DNA of 53,230 bases from Shewanella xiamenensis (GCF_014647135.1 NZ_BMOP01000026.1:1-53230); one strand, 5' to 3'; positions 1-8,635 are shown, counted from the stretch's first letter. Translations and numbers: made by a program. Notes: generated by a model from the letters alone, not told the origin.

Positions 1-40
1 ACCAAGCGGACAGGTCGAGCTTGTGTAGAGGTATTGTGGG

Positions 41-124
41 AAGGATGGTTTAGGTTACAAACCATCCTTGAGGGTTACGAATTGGCCATGTCTCTCAATC
101 ACGAAGACTTGTGATCAAGAGACA
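41..124. repeat. Two consecutive inverted repeats downstream of ahpF
   Basis: The first is an 11-bp perfect stem (AAGGATGGTTT at 41-51 and AAACCATCCTT at 59-69) with a 7-nt loop. The second has arms at 89-102 and 111-124 (TGTCTCT, mismatched CA, ATCAC, then the complement) around an 8-nt loop. Both lie 3' of ahpF on the minus strand. Neither is followed by a clear T-tract on either strand, so they are not ordinary rho-independent terminators. They may protect the mRNA 3' end. The window starts too close to say what lies on the other side. Confidence 0.6.
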
Positions 125-167
125 GGCATAAGCTGGCTTTTTAGTGAGGGGATTAATCGGTTAACGA

Positions 168-1745
168 TTAAGCCGCTTTAGTCGCTGTGGTTTCGGTACT
201 GTCATCGCTATGGCGAATTAAGTAATCAAATGCACCCAGTGAGGCATTGGCACCGCTACCCATGGCGATGATGATTTGCTTGTAAGGTGAGTTAGTCACG
301 TCACCTGCGGCAAATACGCCTGGTACAGAGGTTTGGCCGCGCTCATCGACGATGATTTCGCCGCGAGGAGTCAAATCCACAGTGCCTTTTAACCATTCAG
401 CGTTTGGCACTAAACCGATCTGTACGAAGATCCCTGCCAGCGCGATATGGTGGCTTTCACCCGTTGCTCGGTCGGTGTAGTTCAGGCCATTCACCCGAGT
501 ACCATCGCCTGTCACTTCTGTGGTCATCGCCTGAGTAATGATTTTGATGTTACCCATAGATGCCGCTTTACGTTGCAATACATCGTCAGCGCGCAGTTTG
601 CTATCAAACTCGAGTACTGTGACATACTCAACGATGTTGGCTAAGTCGATAGCCGCTTCGATACCTGAGTTACCGCCACCGATAACCGCTACACGTTTGC
701 CTTTAAATAATGGGCCGTCACAGTGTGGGCAGTAGGCTACGCCTTTACCGCGGTATTCTTTCTCGCCGGGGACGTTCATTTCGCGCCAGCGGGCACCGGT
801 TGCCAGCAGTACTGTACGGCTGCGCAGTTTCGCGCCGCTTGCTAACTCGAGCTCGAATAAACCATCGCTCGCCAGTTTAACGGCTTTTTGGTTATCCATA
901 ATATCGACTTCGTAGTCACGCACATGGGCTTCAAGGTTTGCCACTAGTTTTGGACCTTCAGTCGCTTTAACCGATATAAAGTTTTCGATACCAACAGTTT
1001 CTGCGACTTGGCCACCGAATTTATCGGCCACCACTCCAGTACGTAGACCTTTACGGGCGGCGTAAATTGCTGCCGCAGCGCCAGCAGGGCCGCCGCCAAC
1101 GACTAAGACTTCGTATGGGGCTTTTTGGCTAAGTTCTTCGGCTTTACGGTTGGCAGCGCCAGTATCGAGTTTATTTAAAATCTCACCAATGCTGATGCGG
1201 CCTGCGGCAAACACTTCACCATTCAAGTACACAGAAGGTACGGCCATGATGTTGCGGCTGGCGACTTCGTCCTGGAACAGGGCACCGTCGATCATCACGT
1301 TGGTGATGTTCGGGTTAATCGCGGCCATCATATTCAGCGCCTGAATCACATCAGGGCAGTTTTGGCAGGTGAGTGACACGTAGGTTTCAAACTCATATTT
1401 GCCGGGCAGATTACGGATCTGCTCGATGATGTCATCGCTGAGTTTGATCGGATGTCCACCGCTGTGCAGCAGAGCTAACACCAGTGAGGTAAATTCGTGA
1501 CCCATAGGCAGACCAGCAAAGCTAATCTGAGTATTGAGCTGCGGGTTAACCACTGTCATCGCTGGCGTGCGTTGGCCTTGAGCTTCTTTGAGGCTCACGA
1601 ACGTTGAAAGGCTAACGATGTCATTGGCTAAGCTTTTTAATTCTTGAGACTTCTTGCTTTCATCTGCTGACACGACAAGTTCAACTGGTCTCTTGAGGTT
1701 TTGCAGATAGGTTTGCAGTTGATTTTTTAAATTCGCATCTAACAT
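168..1745 (-). CDS. ahpF: Alkyl hydroperoxide reductase subunit F
   Basis: AhpF is a cytoplasmic FAD enzyme that passes electrons from NADH to AhpC so that AhpC can reduce organic hydroperoxides and H2O2. The 525-residue length is normal. The N-terminal tandem thioredoxin-fold domain (about 1-200) carries the CQNC disulfide. It is followed by a thioredoxin-reductase-like part with an FAD Rossmann motif (VVGGGPAGAAAA, near 216), the active-site CPHC, and an NADH-binding motif (VIGGGNSGIEAA, near 355). A C-terminal GDVTNSPYKQ-type FAD motif completes it. The start ATG (GTCATCATG on the minus strand) is the first in frame. It lies 109 bp downstream of ahpC on the same strand, so ahpC-ahpF is very likely an operon with a large intercistronic hairpin between the genes. 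Confidence 0.96.
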   Translation of the reverse strand: MLDANLKNQLQTYLQNLKRPVELVVSADESKKSQELKSLANDIVSLSTFVSLKEAQGQRTPAMTVVNPQLNTQISFAGLPMGHEFTSLVLALLHSGGHPIKLSDDIIEQIRNLPGKYEFETYVSLTCQNCPDVIQALNMMAAINPNITNVMIDGALFQDEVASRNIMAVPSVYLNGEVFAAGRISIGEILNKLDTGAANRKAEELSQKAPYEVLVVGGGPAGAAAAIYAARKGLRTGVVADKFGGQVAETVGIENFISVKATEGPKLVANLEAHVRDYEVDIMDNQKAVKLASDGLFELELASGAKLRSRTVLLATGARWREMNVPGEKEYRGKGVAYCPHCDGPLFKGKRVAVIGGGNSGIEAAIDLANIVEYVTVLEFDSKLRADDVLQRKAASMGNIKIITQAMTTEVTGDGTRVNGLNYTDRATGESHHIALAGIFVQIGLVPNAEWLKGTVDLTPRGEIIVDERGQTSVPGVFAAGDVTNSPYKQIIIAMGSGANASLGAFDYLIRHSDDSTETTATKAA

Positions 1746-1797
1746 GATGACTCCAAATCAGCGTAAAAATTGAAAAATATTGAAAAACGCGAGGGGT

Positions 1798-1833
1798 GCC
1801 AATCTGACTCATGCAGGGGGGAGTCAGATTGGC
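1798..1833 (-). promoter_or_regulatory. Perfect 13-bp hairpin between ahpC and ahpF
   Basis: GCCAATCTGACTC (1798-1810) is perfectly complementary to GAGTCAGATTGGC (1821-1833) with a 10-nt G-rich loop. It lies in the short spacer between ahpC (upstream) and ahpF (downstream) on the minus strand. No immediate T-tract follows, although a GCGTTTTTC run comes later. It could be a partial terminator or an RNA-processing/stability hairpin that keeps AhpC more abundant than AhpF. That role is inference; the stem itself is seen directly. Confidence 0.7.
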
Positions 1834-1854
1834 GGGGTTGACCTTTAGGCGAGA

Positions 1855-2424
1855 TTAGATTTTGCCAACGAGGTCTAAAGATGGTGCTAGGGTTTCGTCA
1901 CCTGGTTGCCATTTAGCTGGGCAAACTTCACCATCGTGAGTCGCAACGTATTGAGCGGCTTGGATCTTACGAACCAGTTCTTGAGCGCTACGGCCGATAC
2001 CTAAGTCATGGATTTCAGCAACTTTCACTTGGCCTTCTGGGTTGATAACGAAAGTACCACGGAGTGCTAAACCTTCTTCTTCGATCATCACACCGAAGTT
2101 ACGGCTGATCACACCAGTAGGGTCTGCCAGCATTGGGAAGTTGATCTTCTTAATAGTGTCAGAAGTATCGTGCCATGCTTTGTGAGTGAAGTGAGTGTCA
2201 GTCGATACTGAGTAAACTTCAACGCCCATTGATTGTAACTTAGCGTAGTGATCCGCCATGTCGCCTAATTCAGTTGGGCAAACGAAAGTGAAGTCTGCTG
2301 GATAGAAGAATACAACTGACCATTTACCTAACAGATCTTGTTCTGTTACAGGCACGAACTCACCATTGTGGTAAGCAGTGGCTTTGAATGGTTTGATGGT
2401 GCTGTTGATAATTGATTGAGTCAT
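1855..2424 (-). CDS. ahpC: Alkyl hydroperoxide reductase subunit C (2-Cys peroxiredoxin)
   Basis: AhpC is a typical 2-Cys peroxiredoxin that reduces alkyl hydroperoxides, H2O2 and peroxynitrite in the cytoplasm and is recycled by AhpF. At 189 residues it has the family length. The peroxidatic cysteine is in FTFVCPTELGD (near residue 50) and the resolving cysteine in GEVCPAKW (near 168). The downstream neighbour is ahpF. The start ATG follows a purine-rich stretch. The 310-bp region upstream is AT-rich and holds three copies of TAATCGATT. Regulation by OxyR is expected for this family, but I could not place a convincing OxyR box by eye. Confidence 0.97.
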   Translation of the reverse strand: MTQSIINSTIKPFKATAYHNGEFVPVTEQDLLGKWSVVFFYPADFTFVCPTELGDMADHYAKLQSMGVEVYSVSTDTHFTHKAWHDTSDTIKKINFPMLADPTGVISRNFGVMIEEEGLALRGTFVINPEGQVKVAEIHDLGIGRSAQELVRKIQAAQYVATHDGEVCPAKWQPGDETLAPSLDLVGKI

Positions 2425-2664
2425 TTTATGCTTCCATTTAGTTGATTATGGTGAATTTAGTGACGGGCATTAGCTTGTTCCCCCGTCGATGAGAAGTATA
2501 TTACTGACCTAACGACGATAAATATAACGGATAAAAACTATCATCCTAATCGATTTTATCGAATTCATTGGGTTTGATATGATGGATTAATCGATTTTTC
2601 AGCACTGGCGTGTCTTAGCGGCTAATCGATTGTTTAATTTGGTTATGTAGCGTTAGGGAAGGGC
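2425..2664 (-). promoter_or_regulatory. ahpC upstream region with three TAATCGATT repeats
   Basis: TAATCGATT occurs at 2548-2556, 2588-2596 and 2623-2631, about 40 and 35 bp apart. TTATCGAA and TTATCGTCG-like variants lie nearby. The repeats sit in the non-coding stretch upstream of ahpC on the minus strand. They could be binding sites for a regulator that contacts DNA on roughly the same helical face. No promoter boxes are assigned. Confidence 0.45.
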
Positions 2665-2695
2665 AATAAAAAAGGGATATCGACGATATCCCTTT
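2665..2695 (-). terminator. Rho-independent terminator of the aminopeptidase gene
   Basis: AAAGGGATATCG and CGATATCCCTTT (2671-2695) form a strong hairpin. On the minus strand it runs straight into TTTTTTATT. It lies about 40 bp past the stop of the pepA-like gene. Confidence 0.85.
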
Positions 2696-2737
2696 AAACA
2701 TAAAAACGGTTGCAACAAGCTACTGAAGTTCTAGGTT

Positions 2738-4273
2738 CTAGTTTTGCGTCTTAGGCTGGGTTAACCAGGTACTGAGCAGGCGCACACCATAGCCTGTGGC
2801 ACCTGCGGGCACAACGGCGGTATCGGTGGCAGTTAAGGCATTACCAGCGATATCGAGGTGAGCCCAAGGTTGCTCACCCGCAAAGCGTTTGAGGAACATG
2901 GCGGCTGCTGATGCTCCCGCGCTGCCTTCTTTACCGGTATTCTTTAAGTCGGCGATGGTGGATTTTAGCTCGTCGTCGTAGGCTTGATCTAACGGCAAGC
3001 GCCAGACTTTTTCACCCACCTGTTGACCCGCAAAGGTGAGTTGCTGCACTAGCGGCTCTGAATCGGTAAATAACCCCGCATAAACGGTGCCTAGCGCACT
3101 GACTTTTGAGCCTGTAAGGGTGGCAACATCAATGATGACCGATGGGCGGTAGTTTTCACGGGCATACCAGAGACCATCGGCGAGCACTAAACGGCCTTCG
3201 GCATCGGTGTTGAGCACTTCAACCGTAAGGCCTTGGGCGGTTTTAATCACATCGCCTGGGATCATCGCATGGCCCGATACCATGTTTTCAGCCATGGGCA
3301 TAATGGCGACAAGGTTAACTGGCGCCTTTTGAATCGCCATCGCCTTGACTGTGCCGAGTACAGTTGCCGCGCCCGCCATATCGGACTTCATTCGCGCGAT
3401 GGAAGTGCCTGTTGCTTTAATGTTGTAACCGCCAGAGTCGAAAGTAATACCTTTACCGACGAGGGCGATAGGTGCTTCTTTGCTGCCGGGCCAGTGGGCG
3501 ACAACCAGCTTAGGTGGGCGCTCACTGCCTTTACCTACGGCCGCTAAGGCGCCAAGATTTAAGCGTTCAATATCTTTGGCTTCGAGTACTGTGACTTTTA
3601 CGCCGAGGGCTTTGAGTTTACGCGCCTCGTTAGCAAAGCTTTCGGGATACATGTTTCCCGCTGGGGCATTGGTAAGATCGCGAGCTAAAAACACACCTGC
3701 TTCGATAGCTTGCAGATTCTTATGATGTTTTTGGTTTTTGCTTAAGTCATCAACGCCGATTTGATAGTTCTTCTCGGCGCGATTACTGGTTTTAAATTGA
3801 GTGTAGCGGTAGCTGCGCAGCTCAATGCCGTGGGCGAGCTCTGAACCAAAGAGAGGTGCGTTACTGAGGCCTTGGGTCAGCACGCGTACCGTGGCTTGTG
3901 GCACGGTTTCAAGTTTGGCGGCAATGTTGCCACCTAAGGTATTGATTTCACCGGGTGTTAGGGTTTTAGCATCGCCAATCCCAACCAGTAATACTCGCTT
4001 AGCGTCAATTTCGCTCGGGACTAAAATCTCTAAAATTTCACCGCGTTTACCCGAAAAACTGTTATCAGCTACCGCAAGATTGAGTTGATCCTGAGTCGAC
4101 TGGGGCAAAAAATCGAGACTATAGGTTGTTGAATCAGTACTTTGGAACAGTACTAAGGTATCTGAATTAAGTGAATTACGAGTGTCAAAGCTAAAGGTTT
4201 CGGCGTTAGCATTGAGAGAGTTAAGGCACGCCAGAGCCATAACGCTTAACAAAAATTTATTCTTATTTTTCAT
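2738..4273 (-). CDS. pepA: Leucyl aminopeptidase (M17 family) with signal peptide
   Basis: This is a zinc/manganese leucyl aminopeptidase of family M17 that removes N-terminal residues from peptides. The C-terminal catalytic half carries the metal-binding block VGKGITFDSGGYNIK and the family signature NTDAEGRLVLADGL. At 511 residues it is close to E. coli PepA. The N-terminus is unusual for this normally cytosolic family: it starts MKNKNKFLLSVMALACLN and continues to an ANA-type signal-peptidase site near residue 24. This predicts an exported, probably periplasmic, enzyme, and Shewanella species are known to have such a form. It is monocistronic, with a terminator immediately downstream. The gene symbol is by homology; physiological equivalence to E. 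coli PepA is not implied. Confidence 0.9.
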   Translation of the reverse strand: MKNKNKFLLSVMALACLNSLNANAETFSFDTRNSLNSDTLVLFQSTDSTTYSLDFLPQSTQDQLNLAVADNSFSGKRGEILEILVPSEIDAKRVLLVGIGDAKTLTPGEINTLGGNIAAKLETVPQATVRVLTQGLSNAPLFGSELAHGIELRSYRYTQFKTSNRAEKNYQIGVDDLSKNQKHHKNLQAIEAGVFLARDLTNAPAGNMYPESFANEARKLKALGVKVTVLEAKDIERLNLGALAAVGKGSERPPKLVVAHWPGSKEAPIALVGKGITFDSGGYNIKATGTSIARMKSDMAGAATVLGTVKAMAIQKAPVNLVAIMPMAENMVSGHAMIPGDVIKTAQGLTVEVLNTDAEGRLVLADGLWYARENYRPSVIIDVATLTGSKVSALGTVYAGLFTDSEPLVQQLTFAGQQVGEKVWRLPLDQAYDDELKSTIADLKNTGKEGSAGASAAAMFLKRFAGEQPWAHLDIAGNALTATDTAVVPAGATGYGVRLLSTWLTQPKTQN

Positions 4274-4362
4274 GGTGACAACTCATATCTGTGGAGAGTG
4301 AGAAGCATAGCAAAGCTGAGTCTTAGGGTTAACTAATTTACGCCATTTGACTGAGATTAATC

Positions 4363-5112
4363 TTAATTCCAAGGGCCAAACCGTGTTAGTGAGCGTTCAA
4401 GGGCAAAATCCAATTGCTGTGACAGGCTTTGTGCTTGGCTCTTAAGTGCGCTGGCGCCAAGTGATTGCGGTATTTGGCTAGCAAAAATCACCCAGTTTCC
4501 ACCACTGGTGAGGCAAGCATGCACGTGGGCAAAATGGTGCTGCAAATCGGCGAGTAACTCGCGATTTTGGCTATGTTCCTTCCAGCAGTTAAGCACTAAA
4601 TAGCCATCGGGTTTAATCCGTTGAGTACATTGCTCAAGGAAGGTCGCCGAGAGTTGCCCGGTGTTAACGCCTTTGGCGCTGTAGATATCAGCAAAAATCA
4701 CATCGACTTTTTTATGCTCGGCCGATGCCATAAAGACGAGGGCATCATCATTGATAACATTCAGCTTTTTACCTATTGGGAGTTGGAAGTAACGCTTGGC
4801 CAGTTCGATAACCGTGGGACGAAGCTCTACTGCGGTTAGCTTGATGGCTGCGTCAAATCGGCGCAGCACATGGATAAGTGCACCGCCACCCAGACCCAGT
4901 ACTATCGCACTTTTGGGCTTACAAAATAACAGAACCAGCATCATGCCCTGTACATAGGTATGCTGTGGAATATGGGGAGCGGTTTTTAGGATTTTGCTTT
5001 GTTCATCGTTGTCACCGAAGGAGAGCACGCGCGAATCACCATAGTCGAGCACGCGGATAGGCCCGAATGTATCGTGAGTTTCGTGTAACAAAATTGCGTC
5101 GGCCATGGTCAT
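4363..5112 (-). CDS. Spermidine-synthase-like methyltransferase-fold protein
   Basis: The 249-residue protein has the Rossmann core of the polyamine aminopropyltransferase family. It contains a glycine-rich nucleotide loop VLGLGGGALIH (near 72), an acidic strand end TAVELRP, INDDALVF, and FADIYSAKG where real spermidine synthases have a DxxDP-type catalytic loop. The N-terminal beta domain is short and the catalytic loop is atypical. It may be a SpeE-like paralogue of unknown substrate, many of which occur in gammaproteobacteria as 'spermidine synthase family' or methyltransferase proteins. It is divergent from the MscS-like gene with an 84-bp spacer holding both promoters. MTM at the N-terminus leaves a two-codon uncertainty in the start. 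Confidence 0.75.
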   Translation of the reverse strand: MTMADAILLHETHDTFGPIRVLDYGDSRVLSFGDNDEQSKILKTAPHIPQHTYVQGMMLVLLFCKPKSAIVLGLGGGALIHVLRRFDAAIKLTAVELRPTVIELAKRYFQLPIGKKLNVINDDALVFMASAEHKKVDVIFADIYSAKGVNTGQLSATFLEQCTQRIKPDGYLVLNCWKEHSQNRELLADLQHHFAHVHACLTSGGNWVIFASQIPQSLGASALKSQAQSLSQQLDFALERSLTRFGPWN

Positions 5113-5196
5113 TATTACTCTATTTGCGTTGAGCTGATTTGCGTGCAGGTATAAAAAAGTTAGAATTCAGCTGGTTTCGTTTTTTAAGTGGCTATT

Positions 5197-5742
5197 ATGA
5201 CAAATCAAATCCTGCTTGCCTGTATTTATCTTGTGGTGTTTATCTTTTTGCAGCGAGCATTAACTCAATGGGTGAAAAAACTCTCATTAATGAAGCAGGT
5301 GAGTGCGGCCCGTACCAGCCTGGTCACGCGGTTTATTTCCTATGTGATGTTTTTTATCACTTTGTCGTTAATGGCGGTTTCACTTGGATTAGGTTATCAA
5401 GATGTGTCGCTGTTTGTTTCCTCCGCGTTTGCGGTGATGGGGGTCGCCTTAGTTGCCCAATGGTCGATCTTGAGCAACTTGACTGCTGGCGTACTGATCT
5501 TTTTTGTATTTCCGTATCGGATTGGTGAACGTATTCGGGTGGTGGATAAGGATGAAGATATCAGTGGAGTGATTATTGAAATCGCGCTGTTTCATGTACT
5601 TATCCTCAGGGATAATGGCGATACCATCACCTATCCCAATAACTTGATGCTGCAGAAGGCGGTGTTAAAGCTGGCCGATCAGTCACCGCTTGCCGAGCGT
5701 CAAGCGTTGCAGGATGGCAAAAAGAAACTCGACCTCGAGTAA
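5197..5742 (+). CDS. Short MscS-family mechanosensitive channel protein
   Basis: This 181-residue inner-membrane protein has two N-terminal transmembrane segments and a third amphipathic one (SSAFAVMGVALVAQWSILSNL) that matches the MscS pore helix TM3. The beginning of the MscS beta domain follows (RIGERIRVVDKDEDISGVIIEI...TITYPNNLML). The large C-terminal alpha/beta cage of E. coli MscS is missing, so it is a minimal-type channel. I chose the ATG at 5197 over the GTG three codons earlier because AAGTGG sits at a reasonable distance upstream. It lies divergently next to the SpeE-like gene. Gating and ion preference cannot be read from the sequence. Confidence 0.85.
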   Translation: MTNQILLACIYLVVFIFLQRALTQWVKKLSLMKQVSAARTSLVTRFISYVMFFITLSLMAVSLGLGYQDVSLFVSSAFAVMGVALVAQWSILSNLTAGVLIFFVFPYRIGERIRVVDKDEDISGVIIEIALFHVLILRDNGDTITYPNNLMLQKAVLKLADQSPLAERQALQDGKKKLDLE

Positions 5743-5989
5743 TCATTCTCCTGTATGTGCGCCATCGCTGTACATTTATTAGCAAACTGTTGTCGGCGCA
5801 CTCGCAAGCACTTAGTTTTATTATCTTGGCGTTAGCTTTCGTTGCTTAATCTGTTTTATATAACAAAATCAGTGTTACTGATTACATTTTCCTCCATTTT
5901 TTTACCTTAGATTGTGCCCTGTTGCACGGTTTAGTGCCCACGAATCCGTAGAATCCGCGCTTTTGTTTTTACCTAATGGATCTAATTTA

Positions 5990-6535
5990 ATGAAATCTAC
6001 ACTTTTAGCTGTGACGATTGGCACGCTACTCGCGACCCAGTTAACCGGTTGTATGGGGCAAATGGGTTTAAGCCAAATGGTGACTAAGGGAAATTTAAGT
6101 GCGGTGGATAACCGTTATGGGCGTGCAGGCTTGTTTATGCTGTTAAGCCCTGTGTATGGCATCGCGGCGACAGGCGATCTGTTCATCTTTAATACCATTG
6201 AGTTTTGGACTGGCAAGAATCCGATTACCGATAAATCACCCGCTGTGGTTGATATGCCAGTTGAGGCGATTTTTAAGATTAATCCACACGTGAGTGATGA
6301 GCTTAGATCTGCGCCAGTGAAGCTGACTCAAGCGCAAATTGCTTACCCCGATGAGCATACGGTCACTATGACCTTAGCCTACGAAGACGGTAGCACCCAG
6401 TTATTATCGGGCCGTAAAGTTGGCGAAGATGTGGACTTTTTCCTCGATGGTGCTTTTATCACGCGAGTGAGTAACCAAGAACTTGTTGCTTATAGCCAAA
6501 GCCGTTTACATGCGCCAGCAACACCTGCTGCTTAA
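5990..6535 (+). CDS. DUF3332-type lipoprotein
   Basis: The 181-residue product starts MKSTLLAVTIGTLLATQLTGC, which is a lipoprotein signal with lipobox LTGC. The body has a hydrophobic stretch (YGRAGLFMLLSPVYGIAATGDLFIFNTIEFWTG) followed by a soluble beta-rich part. This pattern matches the DUF3332 family found in Vibrio and Shewanella, whose function is unknown. A longer in-frame reading starts 26 codons earlier, but it would bury the signal peptide, so the internal ATG at 5990 is preferred. The gene converges on the dienelactone hydrolase gene, with a 16-bp perfect hairpin between the two stops. Confidence 0.75.
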   Translation: MKSTLLAVTIGTLLATQLTGCMGQMGLSQMVTKGNLSAVDNRYGRAGLFMLLSPVYGIAATGDLFIFNTIEFWTGKNPITDKSPAVVDMPVEAIFKINPHVSDELRSAPVKLTQAQIAYPDEHTVTMTLAYEDGSTQLLSGRKVGEDVDFFLDGAFITRVSNQELVAYSQSRLHAPATPAA

Positions 6536-6544
6536 GCTTTTGAA

Positions 6545-6586
6545 TTATCCAACCCATAAAATGGTTTAGATTTATGGGTTGGATAA
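6545..6586. terminator. 16-bp perfect inverted repeat between convergent genes
   Basis: TTATCCAACCCATAAA (6545-6560) pairs perfectly with TTTATGGGTTGGATAA (6571-6586) around a 10-nt loop. It begins 10 bp past the DUF3332 stop and ends 9 bp before the stop of the opposing gene. This position suits a shared bidirectional terminator, although the T-tracts are poor. Confidence 0.7.
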
Positions 6587-6594
6587 TAACAATA

Positions 6595-7332
6595 TTATCG
6601 CAGTACCCTCTGGAAAAACGCCACAGCTTGCTGATACATCTGCAGTGCTAGCGCGGGATCGTAGCGCTCGCCCTCATCACGCATAAAGGCATGCTGAGCA
6701 TTCACCTCAAGCCAACTGAAGTTGCGGTTTTTAGCCATCAACTGTTGGTGGATCAATACCCGCCCCTCGGGCGAAACATGGGGATCTTGCTTACCAAACA
6801 CTAACACTAATTCCCCTTGAATATCGCCTGTGCGACTCAGCGAGTCATTGCCATAGGCACAGGGCAGGGTATTGGAATGAATGTCGGTGGGATAGAGGCA
6901 AAACGCGCCCAAAATCTCGGGATTGAGTGCTGCCCGGTAAGCTAAGTGGCCACCAATACACACGCCCATACTGCCGACTTTACCGGTGCAATAACTCTGC
7001 TGACGGGCAAAATCGATAAGGGCTTGGGTGTCGCTGTCGTGCTGCTCTAAGGGCTTGGCAAATTTATCGGCATTGCCTTTGTCTTTACCCACATCATCGT
7101 AGGCCAGCACTGTGCCTATCGGATTAAGCTCGTGAAATACCTCTGGCACTAATACCACAAAACCGTGACCTGCGAGTATTGTTGCGGTGCGGGCGATGGG
7201 CGCGGTTTGCTGAAATATCTCCGAGTAAAAAATGATACAGGGGAATTGCCCGGTGGCATCTGGGCGGTAGAGGTAAGTACGCATTAGCCCTGAAGGCGTG
7301 GAGATATCCTGAGTTTCCTGAGTGACTAACAT
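6595..7332 (-). CDS. Dienelactone hydrolase family protein
   Basis: This is an alpha/beta hydrolase of 245 residues without a signal peptide. The catalytic triad is visible: nucleophile Cys in GSMGVCIGGH, Asp in FGKQDPHVS, and His in NAQHAFMRDEG. Cys in place of Ser is the hallmark of the dienelactone hydrolase family, but the physiological substrate in Shewanella is unknown. The start at 7332 follows AGAGAG at good spacing; the 14 extra codons upstream lack support. It lies 69 bp downstream of ldhA on the same strand and may be co-transcribed with it. A second, exported dienelactone hydrolase is encoded at 43161-44123. Confidence 0.85.
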   Translation of the reverse strand: MLVTQETQDISTPSGLMRTYLYRPDATGQFPCIIFYSEIFQQTAPIARTATILAGHGFVVLVPEVFHELNPIGTVLAYDDVGKDKGNADKFAKPLEQHDSDTQALIDFARQQSYCTGKVGSMGVCIGGHLAYRAALNPEILGAFCLYPTDIHSNTLPCAYGNDSLSRTGDIQGELVLVFGKQDPHVSPEGRVLIHQQLMAKNRNFSWLEVNAQHAFMRDEGERYDPALALQMYQQAVAFFQRVLR

Positions 7333-7401
7333 ATTGAGATTCTCTCTGTGAGGCTTCAAACGTTGAAGCCTCACTTTAGCAGTCAGGTATTAATCTGTCA
7401 G

Positions 7402-8391
7402 TTAAAACAGTTCATTACCACAGCGCCCGCCTGCGAGCACGGCTTTCACATTGCTCAGGGTTGTATTGGCGATCGCGCCCAATGCTTCTTCGGTAAGGAA
7501 GGCTTGGTGACCGGTAAAAATCACGTTGTGACAGGCGGATAAGCGACGGAACACATCGTCCTGAATGATTTGGTTCGACTTATCCTCGAAAAACAGTTCT
7601 TTTTCGTTTTCATACACATCTAACCCTAAGGAGCCAATTTGGCCGAGCTTTAAGGCTTCCATCGCATCGAAGGCATTGAGCAGACCGCCGCGGCTAGTGT
7701 TGATCACCATGACGCCGGGTTTCATCTTAGCAAAACTTTCTTTATTCAGCAGATGGTGGTTATCGGCGGTTAATGGACAATGCAGGCTGATAATATCGCT
7801 GGTGGCGTAAATGGTATCGAGATCTAAATATTCCACATTGAGCGCTTCTACCGCGGGATTTGGGTAGGGGTCAAAGGCAATCACTTTACAACCAAAACCG
7901 AGCAAGACCTTAATGGTGGCGACCCCTATCTTACCAGTGCCAATTACACCAACAGTTTTGCCAAACATGTTAAAGCCGACTAACCCCTCGAGTGAAAAGT
8001 TAGCATCACGGGTGCGTTGGTAGGCTTTGTGGATTTTGCGGTTTAGGGTCAGCATTAAGGCGACCGTGTGCTCGGCCACGGATTCGGGGGAATAGGCGGG
8101 CACGTTGACCACTTGCATACCTAAACGTTTTGCGGCGACTAAATCGACATTGTTAAAGCCTGCACAGCGCATAGCGATGATTTTTGTGCCGCCGTTAGCG
8201 AGCTCGACTAACACTTCTTCACAGAGAGAGTCGTTAACAAAGGCGCATACCACCTCAAAACCTTCGGCAAGCTTTACCGTTTGCATGCAGAGACGATAAT
8301 CGAAATACTCAATTTGCGCACCAAATGCGGCATTAGTACGGTTAAAATGCTGCATGTCATAATGTTTTGCGCTAAAAAATCCAATTCTCAT
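7402..8391 (-). CDS. ldhA: Fermentative D-lactate dehydrogenase
   Basis: NAD-dependent D-2-hydroxyacid dehydrogenase of 329 residues, the size of E. coli LdhA, which reduces pyruvate to D-lactate under anoxic conditions. The NAD fold motif is GVIGTGKIGVATIKVLLGFG. The substrate-binding Arg is in NTSRGGLLN, and the catalytic His is in FTGHQAFLTEEAL, which is diagnostic for LdhA rather than PdxB or SerA. The start at 8391 (ATGAGAATTGG) has AGG upstream at suitable distance; a GTG three codons earlier is the alternative. Its neighbour is the anaerobic fumarate reductase gene fccA, but a terminator separates them. Confidence 0.93.
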   Translation of the reverse strand: MRIGFFSAKHYDMQHFNRTNAAFGAQIEYFDYRLCMQTVKLAEGFEVVCAFVNDSLCEEVLVELANGGTKIIAMRCAGFNNVDLVAAKRLGMQVVNVPAYSPESVAEHTVALMLTLNRKIHKAYQRTRDANFSLEGLVGFNMFGKTVGVIGTGKIGVATIKVLLGFGCKVIAFDPYPNPAVEALNVEYLDLDTIYATSDIISLHCPLTADNHHLLNKESFAKMKPGVMVINTSRGGLLNAFDAMEALKLGQIGSLGLDVYENEKELFFEDKSNQIIQDDVFRRLSACHNVIFTGHQAFLTEEALGAIANTTLSNVKAVLAGGRCGNELF

Positions 8392-8522
8392 TTCAATCAC
8401 CTAAGGGTTACATTGTTACTGGCACTGAGTGTATGTGACTCGGCGACATTTGTCCTCTGGTGATGAATTTACCCCGTAAAAAGAGTGAGCTTAGTCATCA
8501 ATTGCTCAAAAAAGCATAAAAA

Positions 8523-8575
8523 AAGCGAGCCCCTGACGGCTCGCTTGTGTCGATAAGCTTGAGTGTTCAAGCTTG
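8523..8575 (-). terminator. Tandem hairpins forming the fccA terminator
   Basis: AAGCGAGCC (8523-8531) pairs with GGCTCGCTT (8538-8546) and on the minus strand continues into a run of T. A second hairpin just before it (AAGCTTGA / TCAAGCTT, about 8554-8573) lies nearer the fccA stop. Together they separate fccA from ldhA. Confidence 0.8.
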
Positions 8576-8635
8576 GCTCTCATGGTCGTGCTATGTGAGC
8601 CTAAGGTTAGTCCATTAACCTAGAAAGAATTGATA

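Noticed and set aside
2500..2640. OxyR binding site upstream of ahpC
   Set aside because: ATAG-type tetrads occur but not in the correct 10-11 bp spacing series.
5139..5528. Plus-strand frame of 129 codons overlapping the MscS-like gene
   Set aside because: It overlaps the clearly recognised channel gene in another frame and has no family features.
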